In this document: positions 40,360 through 53,900 of the stretch, piece by piece | How the letters are laid out: each line of letters starts with the position of its first letter | Position numbering within the stretch: position 1 is the stretch's first letter | Source: Strongylocentrotus droebachiensis | Lineage: Eukaryota; Echinodermata; Echinoidea; Camarodonta; Strongylocentrotidae | Direction: 5' to 3' | NCBI GenBank assembly: GCA_035222895.1 | Contig: JAVYIG010007237.1 | Location: 41,203-105,202 of the forward strand | DNA: 64,000 bases | The notes under the pieces: generated by a model | Database searches by the model: none | Seen by the model: only the letters and a program-made list of their open reading frames with translations | Told to the model about the DNA's origin: nothing | Program-made: the position numbers and the translations under genes

Positions 40360-40814
40360 TATTACTCACAATTTCTTCTGAATAAAAAACGATTTTCTTA
40401 TAATGCTTGTGTGATCATAAATTGTTGTAAATATTAAAGCTTTATATGGTCCTGATTGGAAATACACTAATTATGCTAACCGAACAATACAACCGAACAA
40501 TACCATGATTGACTGTTTTGTATTCCTTGTAAAACTGACATGCATGGTGCATTTATGTTCATTCTTTAAGAGAAAGAAAGCGTTAGTGAGAGAAAGAGAT
40601 GGGGGGGGTGGCGGTCTGACCAGTGGATTGATTTGAAGAATTTTTTTTTATCCCGAGATGAAGAAGCTGAAATGAATGCCACATGTAGAAGTGGTATAGC
40701 TCCGAGAGCATGGAGTTAAATGCCTTTTATCCATCTAGTAAGGCCGTGCGTGTGCCCCCCCCCCCCCATGAAGCAAGTGCCTCCTCGATGACTGCATCCA
40801 TGCTACGCCATTAA

Positions 40815-40965
40815 ATTGCAGACCGAGAGAGAGAGAGGGAGAGAGGAAAAGAGGGAGAGGGGAAAGGTAGAGAGAACGTGAGAGTGAGAGAGAGAGAGAA
40901 AGAGAGAGGGGAATAGAATACGAGAGAGAGGAGCGGGATTTTGGAGTGGGTGAGATAGAAAGAGT
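40815..40965. repeat. GA-rich low-complexity tract
   Basis: Purine-rich GAGA run. The minus-strand Ser/Leu ORFs here are artefacts. Confidence 0.8.
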
Positions 40966-41066
40966 TAGTAAGTTGTAGAAGTAAACAAAATTGAGAACGA
41001 AGGTAGAAGAAACTGAAAAAGGGCATTCAAACTGAAATACAGGGGGGATATAAGGAAAATAGTATA

Positions 41067-41353
41067 CAGTGCGTCCCGGAAAAAACGAAACCGAGAATCA
41101 TCGATTTTGTATAATAACTTAATCACAATTATGATTAATAAAGGACACATATTTTCAAAGCTTAGGTCCTCCTCTTTCATTTGATGCAGCTCATATTATG
41201 CATAATTCACGCAAGAGTGATTAAAACAATTTGAAGAGAGGGTACCAAAAAGACATTCGGCGGGCAGTATCTGAATTTCAAAGAGAAAATCAGATTTCTA
41301 GAAAGTCCATTTTCTGCCCTTTCTTATGACACCTTTTTTTCTGGGACGCACTG
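41067..41353. mobile_element. Mariner-like MITE, 287 bp, full copy
   Basis: The ends cagtgcgtcccggaaaaaac and its inverse are flanked by TA on both sides. Internally similar to the arms of the element at 39240 and to the fragment at 4254. Confidence 0.85.
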
Positions 41354-42700
41354 TATAGGAAGTATGCAATATCGTTAGGGGTATATACTTTCACTATACA
41401 CAATTGAAGAAACTAACATGAATGAATTGCAAAAGCTAGAAAACGCAAAAATACGCACAGATTCTTGACGAATAGATTCCTGGAGGTTGGACGGAACGTA
41501 CTGCCAAAGATCTTAAAAAGAGTACAAAACGACTACATAATTACTGAACTAGAGCAAATGCTTAACATAAGGGGCTATATCGTGGGAAATACTGGTTGAC
41601 GCCATCTACGTCTTTTTTTGGACAACTGCACCTAAACAAATGGACTTGATTAACTGGGTCAGCGCGCGCTAGCGTTCGCGAAACAGACCGAAGTTCTCCT
41701 CACGCTTCGGTTTCGCGTATGTTGCACGCACGTGAATAATAGGCCTATTGCAGTCGCGTCGTCCGTAGTCGTATTATATCCGATTTTCCCTGAGTGGGCC
41801 TCGGGAAAGATGCATATAGTCTCGTCATGCTACAGCCCCTTTAACGTATGATGGCGATATTTTAACGAACCACTAACGCGCTGAGCGTATACATACATGT
41901 ATATACTCTTCGTTTGGGACACGAATTAGAATCTGAAGGTTTCGAAATAAAAGAAAAACTAAATTAAATTTGTCTGGCGGGCCCCAACGCATTATTATAT
42001 TTGTTCTCATTCTAAATAAATAACATTATTTTCCCCTTGTTGTTTGAGAACCATATTTTTGTTAATTTAACTGGACAGTTCAAATACAAAATATCTCCTT
42101 AGTGCTTTCGTTGCACTTATGATCTAACCCGGAACTGTAAACATGATAGCCTTACGTACCTATAGAAAACAAGGTTTCATAACGAATAGTTATTATGCAT
42201 CAAGTTGAGTCGGATGGCTAGCAAATAATATGTGTTATTGTGCAATAAACCAAGCTCCCAAGCATTGAATTTGCTCTCAAAGGATCTCATTTGTATCATT
42301 TGAATGGAGCATTGTGTCAGGTTCGCGTACAATGCCAAATGTAAGCATGACATCATGCCAGTATCAATGTAACACGGAACGAGGGCTTGTGACGAACGTT
42401 TTACACCTTTCATTGCACTTTGAGGAAGTTGGCCATTAAAAAAACAGTGCTCCGTTTCGACTTACAACGAGGAAAAGCAAGCTATGCTTTAATTTTTTGG
42501 TACGGGAAAACACCACTACCTGACAACGTCTACCTACCAATTGACATTTTGGGAACGACAGCTCGGTGGAAAATTAGAATATGTTAATTTCTGTGCTTGA
42601 AAAATCGTTAAGAAATACATTATCTAGGAACATCAACTTTCTTGTGTACAGGAAGTAGAAGCAGGAGGGGCATTATCTTGGATGAGACTCGTTTCATGGT
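41354..42700. other. 5' flank of gene 2
   Basis: AT-rich with a GC-richer patch near 41660-41720. It presumably holds the promoter and 5' UTR of gene 2, but no TATA box or initiator can be singled out. 'cttgtgtacag' at 42646 could be an acceptor of an upstream noncoding exon. Confidence 0.4.
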
Positions 42701-42794
42701 ATGATGGATATCATTCATCGAATCATGTCTGTGTCAATGCAGATTTTTACTGTCTTGGTGTTGATGATCAGCCTTCACAGAGATACATGGCAAG
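42701..42794 (+). CDS. Gene 2 exon 1: signal peptide
   Basis: The frame opens with Met-Met. The hydrophobic core is 'MQIFTVLVLMISL', followed by polar residues (HRDTWQ), typical of a secretion signal. It ends in phase 1 at 42794 and joins 45176 in frame ('GQ' then 'VNGQIC'-type start of the lectin domain). The internal Met nearest the hydrophobic core could be the real start. Confidence 0.75.
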
Positions 42795-43241
42795 GTAAAA
42801 TAAACCAATTGTGATACGAGAGCTTATAATGCACTCATTACAATCCTGTTGACTTTGGTATTACCATTTTGAATTGCATATTTCATCAGATCGGAAATGG
42901 AGACATGAACATGTCAGACATGTTCATGTCTCCATTTCCGATCTTTACTGCCTTTAACAAGTAACTACAATCAAACCAGAGTGATCTAGGGAGGCGGCTA
43001 TTCTGTGGAGGTGCCGTGGTGTAGTGGTCAATTCACTTGATTCTCAATCCAAGGGTTGAGGATTCAAATCCAAGCTGGGCACTAATTCCCGTTGGCAAGA
43101 TATTAATCCGCATTTGCTACTCTCCATTCAGATGTAAAAGGGTACCTGACAGTGGCTTGGGTAATTTTATTACACCAAGAACAGCATGATGCTGATGGGG
43201 CTTCCCTGGGGAAACAGAATTATCATAATTGTTATTATCAA

Positions 43242-43286
<45 letters not shown>

Positions 43287-46200
43287 CATTTGTATCATGC
43301 CTAGGTATGATGATATATTATTCTAAATATGTATTATTGTTGGTATTGTTGTCATGTCACATGGTAACTCAAATATCTACAGGAATACACACGCCATATA
43401 CCATACATAAATACTCTCACTTAGGGTTAAAAGCACATACACAGTCCTTGCTGTAAACAAAGACAATGAGTTAACCTTTAGGGTTATACTTCAAATATAA
43501 CATCGAAATCAGATTTTCAACTCAAGGCTTGCAAGTCTCGTAGTACCTCCTACCCCTCTCCTCCTTTGACTCTCTAGAACTTGGTCCTGTAATTGACCTA
43601 CACCCCCCACACTTTTCTAGCTTCCCTTTTTATGTCACACGACTGGAATTAAACTAACTTTCACAGTCGAGAACAAAAAAAGGTTTCTCTTTTCCTTTCC
43701 ATTTTTAGATGGAAGCCACTAAATTACACTTATTTATTTCTAAATATTTCAAAATAAATGCCATTCCTTCATTTCCCTGACATTTTGAATATCATCGTAC
43801 AAGAACAAATAACCGAGTGATGCAATGTAAGATGATACATTTTAATCGCATACCGATGGTTGCAGTATTCGAAAACTACAACAAATATCAGCCACTTCTG
43901 CTAGTCCGAATCAAAACTGTCTGTCTCTTGAATTTAAAAAAAAACTCAACATCTTCTGCCCAGTAAAAACATCATAAGAAAAATCATCAATGGCTGCAGA
44001 GCAGATCCAAATCCCGTATGCCTCTTGGCTTCAAAATTGAGGTGTGGCAAAGTCTCAGGCTGTACTCACGCCAAACCTATACACGTTTTGTACAAAACCT
44101 AAAAAAGGTGCATAGTCATACCTTCTTTTTTATCAATATAATACCGGGCCAGCACAATAATCCGTGGCATAGCTTTAATAATTAATTAACTCTCTGCCAT
44201 CAATGGAACTTTCCAGACCTTCACTCTCACCATTTCTTCACCTCAACATTCAGTACCAACCTATTATACTCCTTTCTTCAATTACATACTTATCTCTCTC
44301 TCAATTGAGATGCAAACACGCACACAAAAATAAACATATATTTATGAGCATTTTCAAAGTGACATTTTAACCAAAACTGACAGCGTTTAAAGATACAGAT
44401 CAGTTCTGGTCATGCGATTGCATTGTGAAAGAAAAGTTGTGGAATCGATCAGAAAAGGTTGATCATCTAGCATATAAGTATTGGTGTGTACTGCAAGGTT
44501 CTGGAATCATCAAAATGATACGAAATTTGGCCCAGTCTTGGTAAAGTTACAAGGATCGACCGTACACAGAAATATATATATGGGACTACGCACACGTGCG
44601 CGACACGTGCGTTTTATCTATCACATAACAATAGATAAACTAATTTACCAAATATATCAATTAGTAGGCGGTTTCCCGGCAAAATTGTTATCATCATGTA
44701 TTAGACATATTCTTTCGCATGATTGTTAATAAGAGCTTCCATTTCATTTTTTTTAATTGGGGCGTTTCCAATACTGGTCTTTGCCTTTAACTTGAAATGC
44801 ACGGAACAAAATTAATTGATTGAACTAAGCAACAGTGTTCATTTATATTTTCAATCGGCACGATTTCAAGATTTGTTATCATAATTTAGTTCTCCAATTT
44901 ATTAAAGCTCTTCAAGAAAATCAAATTAAATTATGATATTTTTCTTAAAAAACTAACAAACATCTTTATCAAGTATATATATATTATACATAATTTATAA
45001 ACATAGAATATCACAAACAAAATAAACATGAAGGAAGACGATATAACAAAACAATTTTGTTGTTATCTACTTTTAAAATTATATAAACTTTAACAAATAT
45101 AATATTATTGCCTAGAAGAGGTCTAGGAATTTATAATACAACATTCATGAATAATGTTATTACATTCATATTCAGTCAATGGTCAGATATGTAATACTCC
45201 AGGCTGGCTAGACTATGGTGATTCACAGTACATCATCGTTAACACTCAGAGGACGTGGTCTGATGCGAGGATCCACTGCCAAGACAACGGTGGAGATCTT
45301 GCAGTTATTAGTTCTCATGAACAAACTGTAAGTGGAATAAAATTTACCAATATTATTTTGTCACTGATATTACCTATTTCTTTCATCCCTCGTTTCACCG
45401 GTGTAAGAGAAGCTGTTCCATGTTAATTGACAAATTCGCAAGACGTTAACCTGAATCACGTAAATTGCATATTTCAAAATATCTCGGAATATTTCTTTTG
45501 GGCTATTGAAACCACTTTCACCAAGTTGATTTTTCTTTGTAAATGTGTATTTCAGTTTTCATTATTTTTTGTGTAAGCTAATTTTTATATTGCATGGGTG
45601 TAACATGATGGTAACAACCATATAAACTCTGACCTCTTATCATATCCTTGGTATTATAAACATGGTAACTGCATATCATGTCGGATGAAGTGAATTGTGA
45701 TTTCACTGTACTTTTTTGTCTATTTTCGATTTTGTCGAATGTTCAATCAACCAATTTGAATTGAAACGATAACTAGCGCCTGAAGTAGTTAATGCCAAAA
45801 ATGCTTATATAAAGGTACTCGGTGAATAACATTTTAAAAAAGAAATACCTTTCTTAAAAGATGTATACATAATATCACAGCTTGGTCCAGTGCTAATAAT
45901 TTGAAATTAAAGGAGGATAAAACTGAGGTTATACATGTAACATCTCGATTCAGAAAGTCCTCCCATTTACCGTCTGTCGAAATTGCAATTTTTCCAATAC
46001 AGCCTGTCAGAAGTGCACGTGACCTCGGTGTCATCTTTGAAAATGATCTTAGAATGGATGATTATATAACAAGTATTTGTCGCTCAGCTTCATATACCTT
46101 GTACAAGATAGGTCGTATTAGAAATGTTCTTGATAACAAAAATCGACCAAAACGCGTATACACGCATTCATCACATGCCGTCTTGATCAATGCAAAAGCC

Positions 46201-49200
46201 TTCTTTATGGCCTTCCGGGTTCACACATCGCAAAACTCCAGAGAATCCAAAACTCTGCTGCCATGCTTGTAGCCTTTTGACAAGGCCTCGTGACTCTGGC
46301 TATTTTCCACCCAAATCAGCGGCTGAGATGAATCTAGAGACCCATCGTGAACGCGCGATCGAGTGGCGGTAGCTACTCGCTCTTGCGTTCACTCGGGTTT
46401 TCGCGATTAGTCTCTTGTTAGTCGCTCGGCGTCTATCAGACATGTGGCCTTGTTTAAAGGCTATCATACTACCGCTCTTGTGAACACATCACTCCAGTCC
46501 TTCGCAAATTACATTGGTTGCCGATGGTGTATCGCATTATGTATAAACTCTTGGTGTTAACTATAAATGTATTTATGAATTTGCACTAATTTATCTGCAA
46601 GAACTAATCGCAATCTACGGTCATCTTCACAATTATACCTAGTGTCTATCTGGATGCCAACCCTTATTTATGGTCATCGCTCTTTTCGCAACGCTTATGC
46701 TGAACTTTGAAACAAACTACCTTTACATGTACAAAACTGTCAGACTGTCAACCAATTCGAAACATGTCGTAAGACGCATTCATTAAAAATTGCTTTTGAT
46801 GATTAATGTACTCTGTTCACATTGATGTATATTTCATATGTTTTGTAATTTGTAGGTTTATTTGTAGTTTTTTTTTTTGAAATATAATTGTTTGTCATTA
46901 TATTTTGTTTCTAAAGCGCTTAGAGACTTCACTGGAGAGCGCTTTATAAGCATCGTTTGTTATTATTTTTATTATTGCCAGGCTTTTGTGGTTACATACA
47001 CGTTGAAATCTACCTATGGATACAACTACTGGATAGGACTTCGTGACTCAGACGGTGATGGACAGTATACATGGATTGACAACACCCAACCAGAGTTAAT
47101 ACAGAAAAATAATAATGAAAATAATAGTAATAATAATGCAATAATTTTGAAATCAGGTTTGTTTACCTCTTTACATAAATTCATAATTAGAATATGATTT
47201 ATTTATGATGGATAAAGTCTATATCTTTTCAGAACTCTACTTATCAATCTGAAGAGTCATATAGATTGATCAATTAAGTTCTGAGAAAACTTTTATCTTT
47301 CACGAATAAACCGTGTAATCAAAATCATTTCATGATAAAAAGAGGAGAAATTAACTTAATCCCAATTCATGTGCAAAAATGTAATAATAATAATGATAAT
47401 AATAATAATAACAATAATACAATCAAACCTGTCTATAGCAACCGGCCAAGGGAAACATAAAGAGTGGTACTTGAAGACAGGTGGTCTTTGTAGACATGTT
47501 TCTGTAGTACATGTTTCAATGAGGAACCGCAACTTTCGTGGGAAACACAAAATGTGGTCTTTGTTGACAGTTGGTCACTAAAGCAGGTTTGACTGTAATA
47601 ATGATAGGAATAATAAAAACTAATAATAATCATCATCGTCATGGTATGATATTTACATTAACAACAGAATAACAATATTGCATAGTAAAAAGGCTAGATA
47701 ATAACGCATGTGCCATTCAAGCCTGCCCCTATAGAAATAACAACAATTATCTATTATGATCATGGGCGTCAATCCTTACGTAATACCTATTGTTGAGGGG
47801 GGATGAATGAATAGATCATCCCCCCCCTGAACAATAGGTATCAATGACAGATTTACGCCCATGATTATAATGATTATTATTATGACCATCATAATGATAA
47901 TGGTTGTGGCGGTGGCCGTAATGATGATGTTATAATCATTTAACAACTAGGTCTCAAGCTGACCCATTGGATAGAGATTGACAACAACTTTACTGTTTGT
48001 CAACATGATAGTAAAACTCCTTGTGCATATTGTTTATTCTTACAATTACTCCTTTTTCAGTTGTTTAATATCCAAAAAGTGTATAGATGTATAATTTATC
48101 ACACAAAATATTGTTAAAAATTACTTCGACCTACAATACGGAGGCCTTTTGTGTTGTTTTAGTTTAGAGGTGGGTAAGATATTGAATAACTCGAATTTGA
48201 AGAACGATTAGACATAATACCTTTATTTCATTTGGTAGGTACTCAAATTGGTCACCTTCCCAACCATCAAAAAGCCAGGAATGTGTTCGCATGAGATCTA
48301 GAGACATAGTCGTTGATCAAGGGAAATGGCATACAAGTTCCTGTTGGACAGAACACGTCCATATATGTCAACGTCAGAAAGGTAAATATAAACAAGATAT
48401 ATGAATATTTATGTGGCCAGTTCAACGGTAACCTAAGCGGTGATCGACATCTAATTCCAATACACATGTCATTTATATTGCTCGGCCATTGTCAATTTTC
48501 TGACCACCACTCAAATGCAATAATGAACGAATGGATGAATAAATGAAATAAAATCATGAACAAATAAATAAATGAATTAATAAATGAATACAAATTAATA
48601 AATTAATGAAATTTATAATAAACAAACAGCAAACTAAAACAAAGCAAAAGTTTATGATTATTTATGAAATGAGGAAATTGAACAAATTCTGTGTCATATT
48701 TACATCGTCAGATTTTCGTTGTTCGTGGCATCGTTTCGGCCAATCGTCATATCGGTTCTACGGAGAAACAATGTCGTACGATGATGCTAGAGCACACTGC
48801 ATTAGCAATGGCGGTGACCTGGCCATTATCAAATCAACAGTACTTAATGTGAGACAAATAAACCTACGCTTTCACCTTTACGAATTATATCATTCCTTTT
48901 TATTCTTTGTAAACGAGCATGCAGAGTATACTACTGTCATCTAATGGGACTGTGGCATTCTCTTTAGACGAAGATAATATAACTCAAAATATTAGAATAT
49001 TAGGCCCGGCATCTAACAAATATTTACATTGGACCGAGATGATAGCCTACATCCAGATTGGGAAAATTAAAAGTAATAACATGTTCAGATTGGAGCATAT
49101 CATTTAATGATTTCCAACAAATGTTATTCATTTAAATTTGTAATTCAATAGAAAATTTCAAGTAGTGGCAAAACTAAGTCTGAAGTACTGATCATCGATA

Positions 49201-50862
49201 ACGTTTCTGATATTCTTTACAGACGAGAAGATCAAACAAACACAACTTTTATTTTGTTTTGTATTCTTTTCCCACGTTTCTTTTCAAGAATTTCCTGGTA
49301 GGATTCATATCAACTTCGAACCCGTCGGACACTTGCTATTGGTTAGGGCTTAGGAGTGAACAAAACAATAAGGATTTTGTATGGGTAGATGGCACTGAGG
49401 AAAGGTGATTTCATATCTTTCCTTTTAATTCGAATTTCTCCTTTATTTTGATTTATATTAACAACAAATTAGTCTTTTATGTATTACAGGCAATTGCTTC
49501 ACCGAAATAAGGCCAAATTTAAGCATGTAAGCACTTAAAACATACAATAAAATGATTTAGTATAAGAATTATAATGCATTTCTACATAACAATGATTCTT
49601 TTATATATCTTTTTTTTACAAGCAGTATAAACCGTATTCCCGTTGATATTATGTAAAATATCTGTGTCCCGATGTGTTGAGAGTAATGCCTTGTGATACT
49701 GAACGATTATTATCTTGTTTTCCTACTTTGCAAATCAACCATTTGGTATAATAGAAGAAGTGAGTCTTCCTGGGCTGAAGGAGAACCAAACAATAACAAT
49801 GCGATGGAATACTGCGCCTGCATAATCGCGGATAAAGGAAATGAACGTCATGGGAAATGGAATGACATTCAGTGTTCAAATGCAAGATCATACATATGTG
49901 AGCGGCTTCATGGTAGGTCCGCTCTGTAATGTAAGATTCATGTTTTCATTGAATAATACCGTATGAGTCCAACAAAAAAAATTACACCTAGAAATTGCTA
50001 ATTATTTAAAAAATGATCTATGAACAGTAAACTAGAATACATCTTATGAAAGAGTGTTTTATCCCAAATCATTTAGTACCATTTTTTGTTTGGTATGTGT
50101 TCACGCTTGGATAAACAGGAGGCATTGTTTGCGAGAGTGCCAAAATCGACTTGCGCCAAAGTGATGCCTACAGTATTATGTTGGGATTAGCGGAGTGAGA
50201 GAATGAATTGAATGTATCAAATGAGATGCATTGCATATGCTTTTTGCAGAAGAAAAGTCACAAACACACACACACACGCACAAACACACACACGCGCGCG
50301 CACAAATGTTCGTTGATATTTGATATTCGATATCTGATATGTGTTGCATGATAAATTCTGTTAGAGATGTTATTTGGATCTGCAAAGACCTAATTAATAC
50401 CTTAATCCCAATTACTTTATTCAAACATCATGTAGGCAACTTTGGCGCAAGTCGATTTTTGCACTCTTGCAAACAAAGCCTCCAGTTCATCCAAGCGTAA
50501 ACACATACAACCAGGCGCGTACGCAGGGGGGGGGGGGGGGGGGGTTTAGGGTGAAACCCCCCCCCCTCGATTTTTTTTTATGTGTATGTTTTGTGTATGT
50601 TTTTAGTGAAACCCCCCCCCCCTTTTGATTTTTTTTTGGCATAAAAAATTATGCCAATGGCTGACCTAAAAAAGGTGACCTTACCCCCCCCCCCCCCAAC
50701 CGAACAAGATGTCAAATTTTCAAATTTCGAGACCAAAAAAAAAAAAATGTCCGCTTACCCCCCCCCCCCCCCCCCCCCCCCCCCACTGAGCGACTTTTCG
50801 GCTGGCTGAGTCGTTGCGATTTTTTTTTGACTCCCCCCCCCAAAAAAAAAAAGTGTCCGCTT

Positions 50863-50906
<44 letters not shown>

Positions 50907-53900
50907 ACTGAGTGACTTTTCGGCCGGCGCGATTTTCAAATTTTCGGGAGCAAATTTTGGGCCCGATTTTAAAACCCCCCCCTTGAAAAAATCCTGCGTA
51001 CGCCACTGCATACAACACGAAATGATACTAAATGATTCGGGATAAAACACTCTTTCATAAGATGTATAATCATTTACTGTTTACTTAAACTCATTCAAGA
51101 AAAATCTTAAAATATATCTATTATACCTATAATTTGTTTTAGTTTAATACCTATTTTAAAATAATATATAATTTGTAAATTACCATAAGAGAGAAAGAAG
51201 GGGGAGGTGGTGGTGGGGGGGGGGGGGGGTGGGGGCGGGGAGGGAGGGAGGCGTAGAAAAAATACATGCGCAATACTCATTATTATGTTATTATATGTGT
51301 GTAATTATTTTATTCATTTGGACGCCTGAATCAACAAGCTAACATAAGCTTCCTACAGGTGCTCCCTTTTCCTTCTACTCATTTTCACAGTTTGTTTAAA
51401 TTAATTTAACACAATGCTCATGATTTGTATATTTTAAACTGTCTGTACTTTATCACATGTATATATTTGTATGTTTTTTAACGGAAATAAAGTCTTTTTG
51501 AAAAATGATAAAAAAAAAAAAAACTGTTCATAGATGATCTTTTTAATAATTAGCAATTTTCTAGGTGTAAACTTTTTTTTTTACTCACACTGTACAGTGT
51601 AATTCGATACAATGTTTTAAAAGGAGACTTGAAAGCTTCCTTCTGAATACTGACTAGGCTATTGCATTCCCCAATCAAACATGATTTGTAGTGTGATTTT
51701 ATGCAACTTTGATGTTTGTGTAACTTCAGTTTATTAATATGTGAATATGAAAAATTGAAAGAGGAAAAGTAAATGAATTGAATTGAATAATTTGTGCAAT
51801 ACATGCGCCAGGATATTAAGGTCACTGCATGTATTTTGTTTCCTAAAATGTGTACTGTTGAATGGTTTAGTTGTTAATTTTTTCGATACACCCTTAAAAA
51901 AGGGACGGTTTTCAATTAATATCATTGTGCAGCGTTATATGACAACTAAATTTTTTAAAAGATAATAGTATTATATCTAACACATTTATAAACCTCTTTC
52001 AACTTCAATGGATATATATATCGCTATTTTCATTTCAGTTAAGAGTGACGCGTGGATTGATTATCCAAATGTGCAGTATTATATGCCATCCTTCTCAGCA
52101 AGCTATTTTGAAGCAATTGAATACTGCAAACAACTTGGAGGGTCGCTGGCTCAACTGAAGACCTCAGAAATAGATGTGAGTATACTAAACAATACTATTG
52201 GCATTCAACCGTGTGTACATGAATATACCAATGGATAATATTTCAATTGATAATGGGGATTGCAATTTTAGCACTGGTACTAGTAAATTATTAGACCAAC
52301 ATTTAAAAACCTGTATCATATCATCATGTGAGGCCTGTAGGTACACCTATTATGTGTTAACAATAAGGGTAACTTCCTTCAAGCACTGACACTTCTTCAC
52401 ATCATCCAACTCCTGGGGCGAATCTCGAAATTCCTCTTTTACACGAATATGGAATTTCCATGTTCTTATAGTGTGTACTAGTGATGAAATCTTTATCTTA
52501 ATGCTTGCTTAATGCATCCACTTACATATTTTAGAAACGGGAAAGTTGATATCCAGGCAAGAGGAATGAACCTCCCCCCTCCCCGATGATGCCTATGACC
52601 ATGCAGAATACCTATGTCAAGTCTTCACCAAAACAAAATCCACAGAGTCTGTCTTGTGTCTTACAAACTAGGCTACGCCAGTTTAAACGATTAGAACGAT
52701 GCTTATTTCATTTTGAAGATAAGAGGCCACCAAATAAACTGACCATTCAACCAGCCCTGCCCTCTGCAAAGATGAGGTTAAAAAAATATTTAAAATTAAG
52801 AAACCATGTTGGGGCGGGCTGTAGCGAGTAATAATTATGAAAGTGTCATATTTATACATTTTATAGTGCATTTCGTTCAAGGAAATACATTTTTCAATTC
52901 AAACTATCTTCTTCTTATGCGTTCGGTCAACATGGTCACTCGCCTTCGTAGAATTTAGGAACTATAAAGTTGACATTAAGGCAATATATCACGTGGTATG
53001 ACCAGCTTTATGAAGCCATGTTTTTTATCACCATAAACAGCTAAATCTCACAAACAGTTTCAGCGGGTTCGAGTTCTGGTTCGGGCTTGATTCACTTGGC
53101 AAGGAAGGTGTCTTCCAATGGGCGGATGGAACTTTTCTTCGAAACTCAAGGTATTTACATTACAAATGAATTCATGTTAAATGGGACGTCCACGTACCTA
53201 ATATTAATTTGATTTCAATAGAAGCAGAAATATGAGAGAAACATGTCAGTAAAGGTTTGAGCAAAATGCGATGACAAATAAGAAACCTATGATTTTTTAA
53301 AAGTGAAATCAGTCAAAAACAAATTAGTAACTCTGTGACGTGTCTTGCGAGCTCCCTTTCCATTTGCCCTTAACATTCTTTTATCATCTATATTTTTCCT
53401 TAAGAACATTTTAAATCATAAATTCACCTTAAATATAAGTTTTATACAACCCATATACTACACAAATCTTTTACGTCATAAATAACTAAAAAAATGAAAT
53501 TCTATGACATTTTCCATACAGAGCATATTGGTGAGGAGTTCAATTTTTGTTTCATTGAAGACAACTTCAAAACTTCAAAACTTTCATATTTTTAATCGGA
53601 TTTTGCTCTAATACTTTTTCACTTATTTGTTCTTTTCAATTTGCTTTTATCAAAACCAACCTATTATTTATTTATGAGAGATGAAGATTAAAAAAAAGAA
53701 AGAGAAGAATTGTGAGAAAAGGGGGAGAGAGTATGGGAGGGGGAGAGGTAGATGTGAGAGGGAAAGAGAGAGAAAGAGACAGAGAAAGAGAGTGAGTGAG
53801 AGTGAGATATATTGAGGGAGAGAGAGAGATAGAGATAGTTACAGCAAGGAGTTTTAAGAGCTGGAGACCCAACTGGGAACAAATTATTCCAAGCAGCTGC

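Larger units (their letters stand above)
49982..51570. mobile_element. Fold-back element with two nested insertions
   Basis: The left arm starting at 49982 ('acacctagaaattgctaat', 'aaagagtgttttatcccaaa') is mirrored on the right, but that arm is cut into 51017-51081 and 51523-51570. A second inverted pair ('caaaatcgacttgcgccaaa' near 50143 and its mirror near 50440) lies inside. It is interrupted by a hAT-type MITE (50512-51008) and a poly(A)-tailed insertion (51082-51522). Confidence 0.8.

Noticed and set aside
50712..51050. Glycine-rich and proline-rich ORFs over the poly-C blocks (also 57764-58048 and 61045-61548)
   Set aside because: They are frames through homopolymer runs of hAT MITEs, open in several frames and on both strands with no domain signal.
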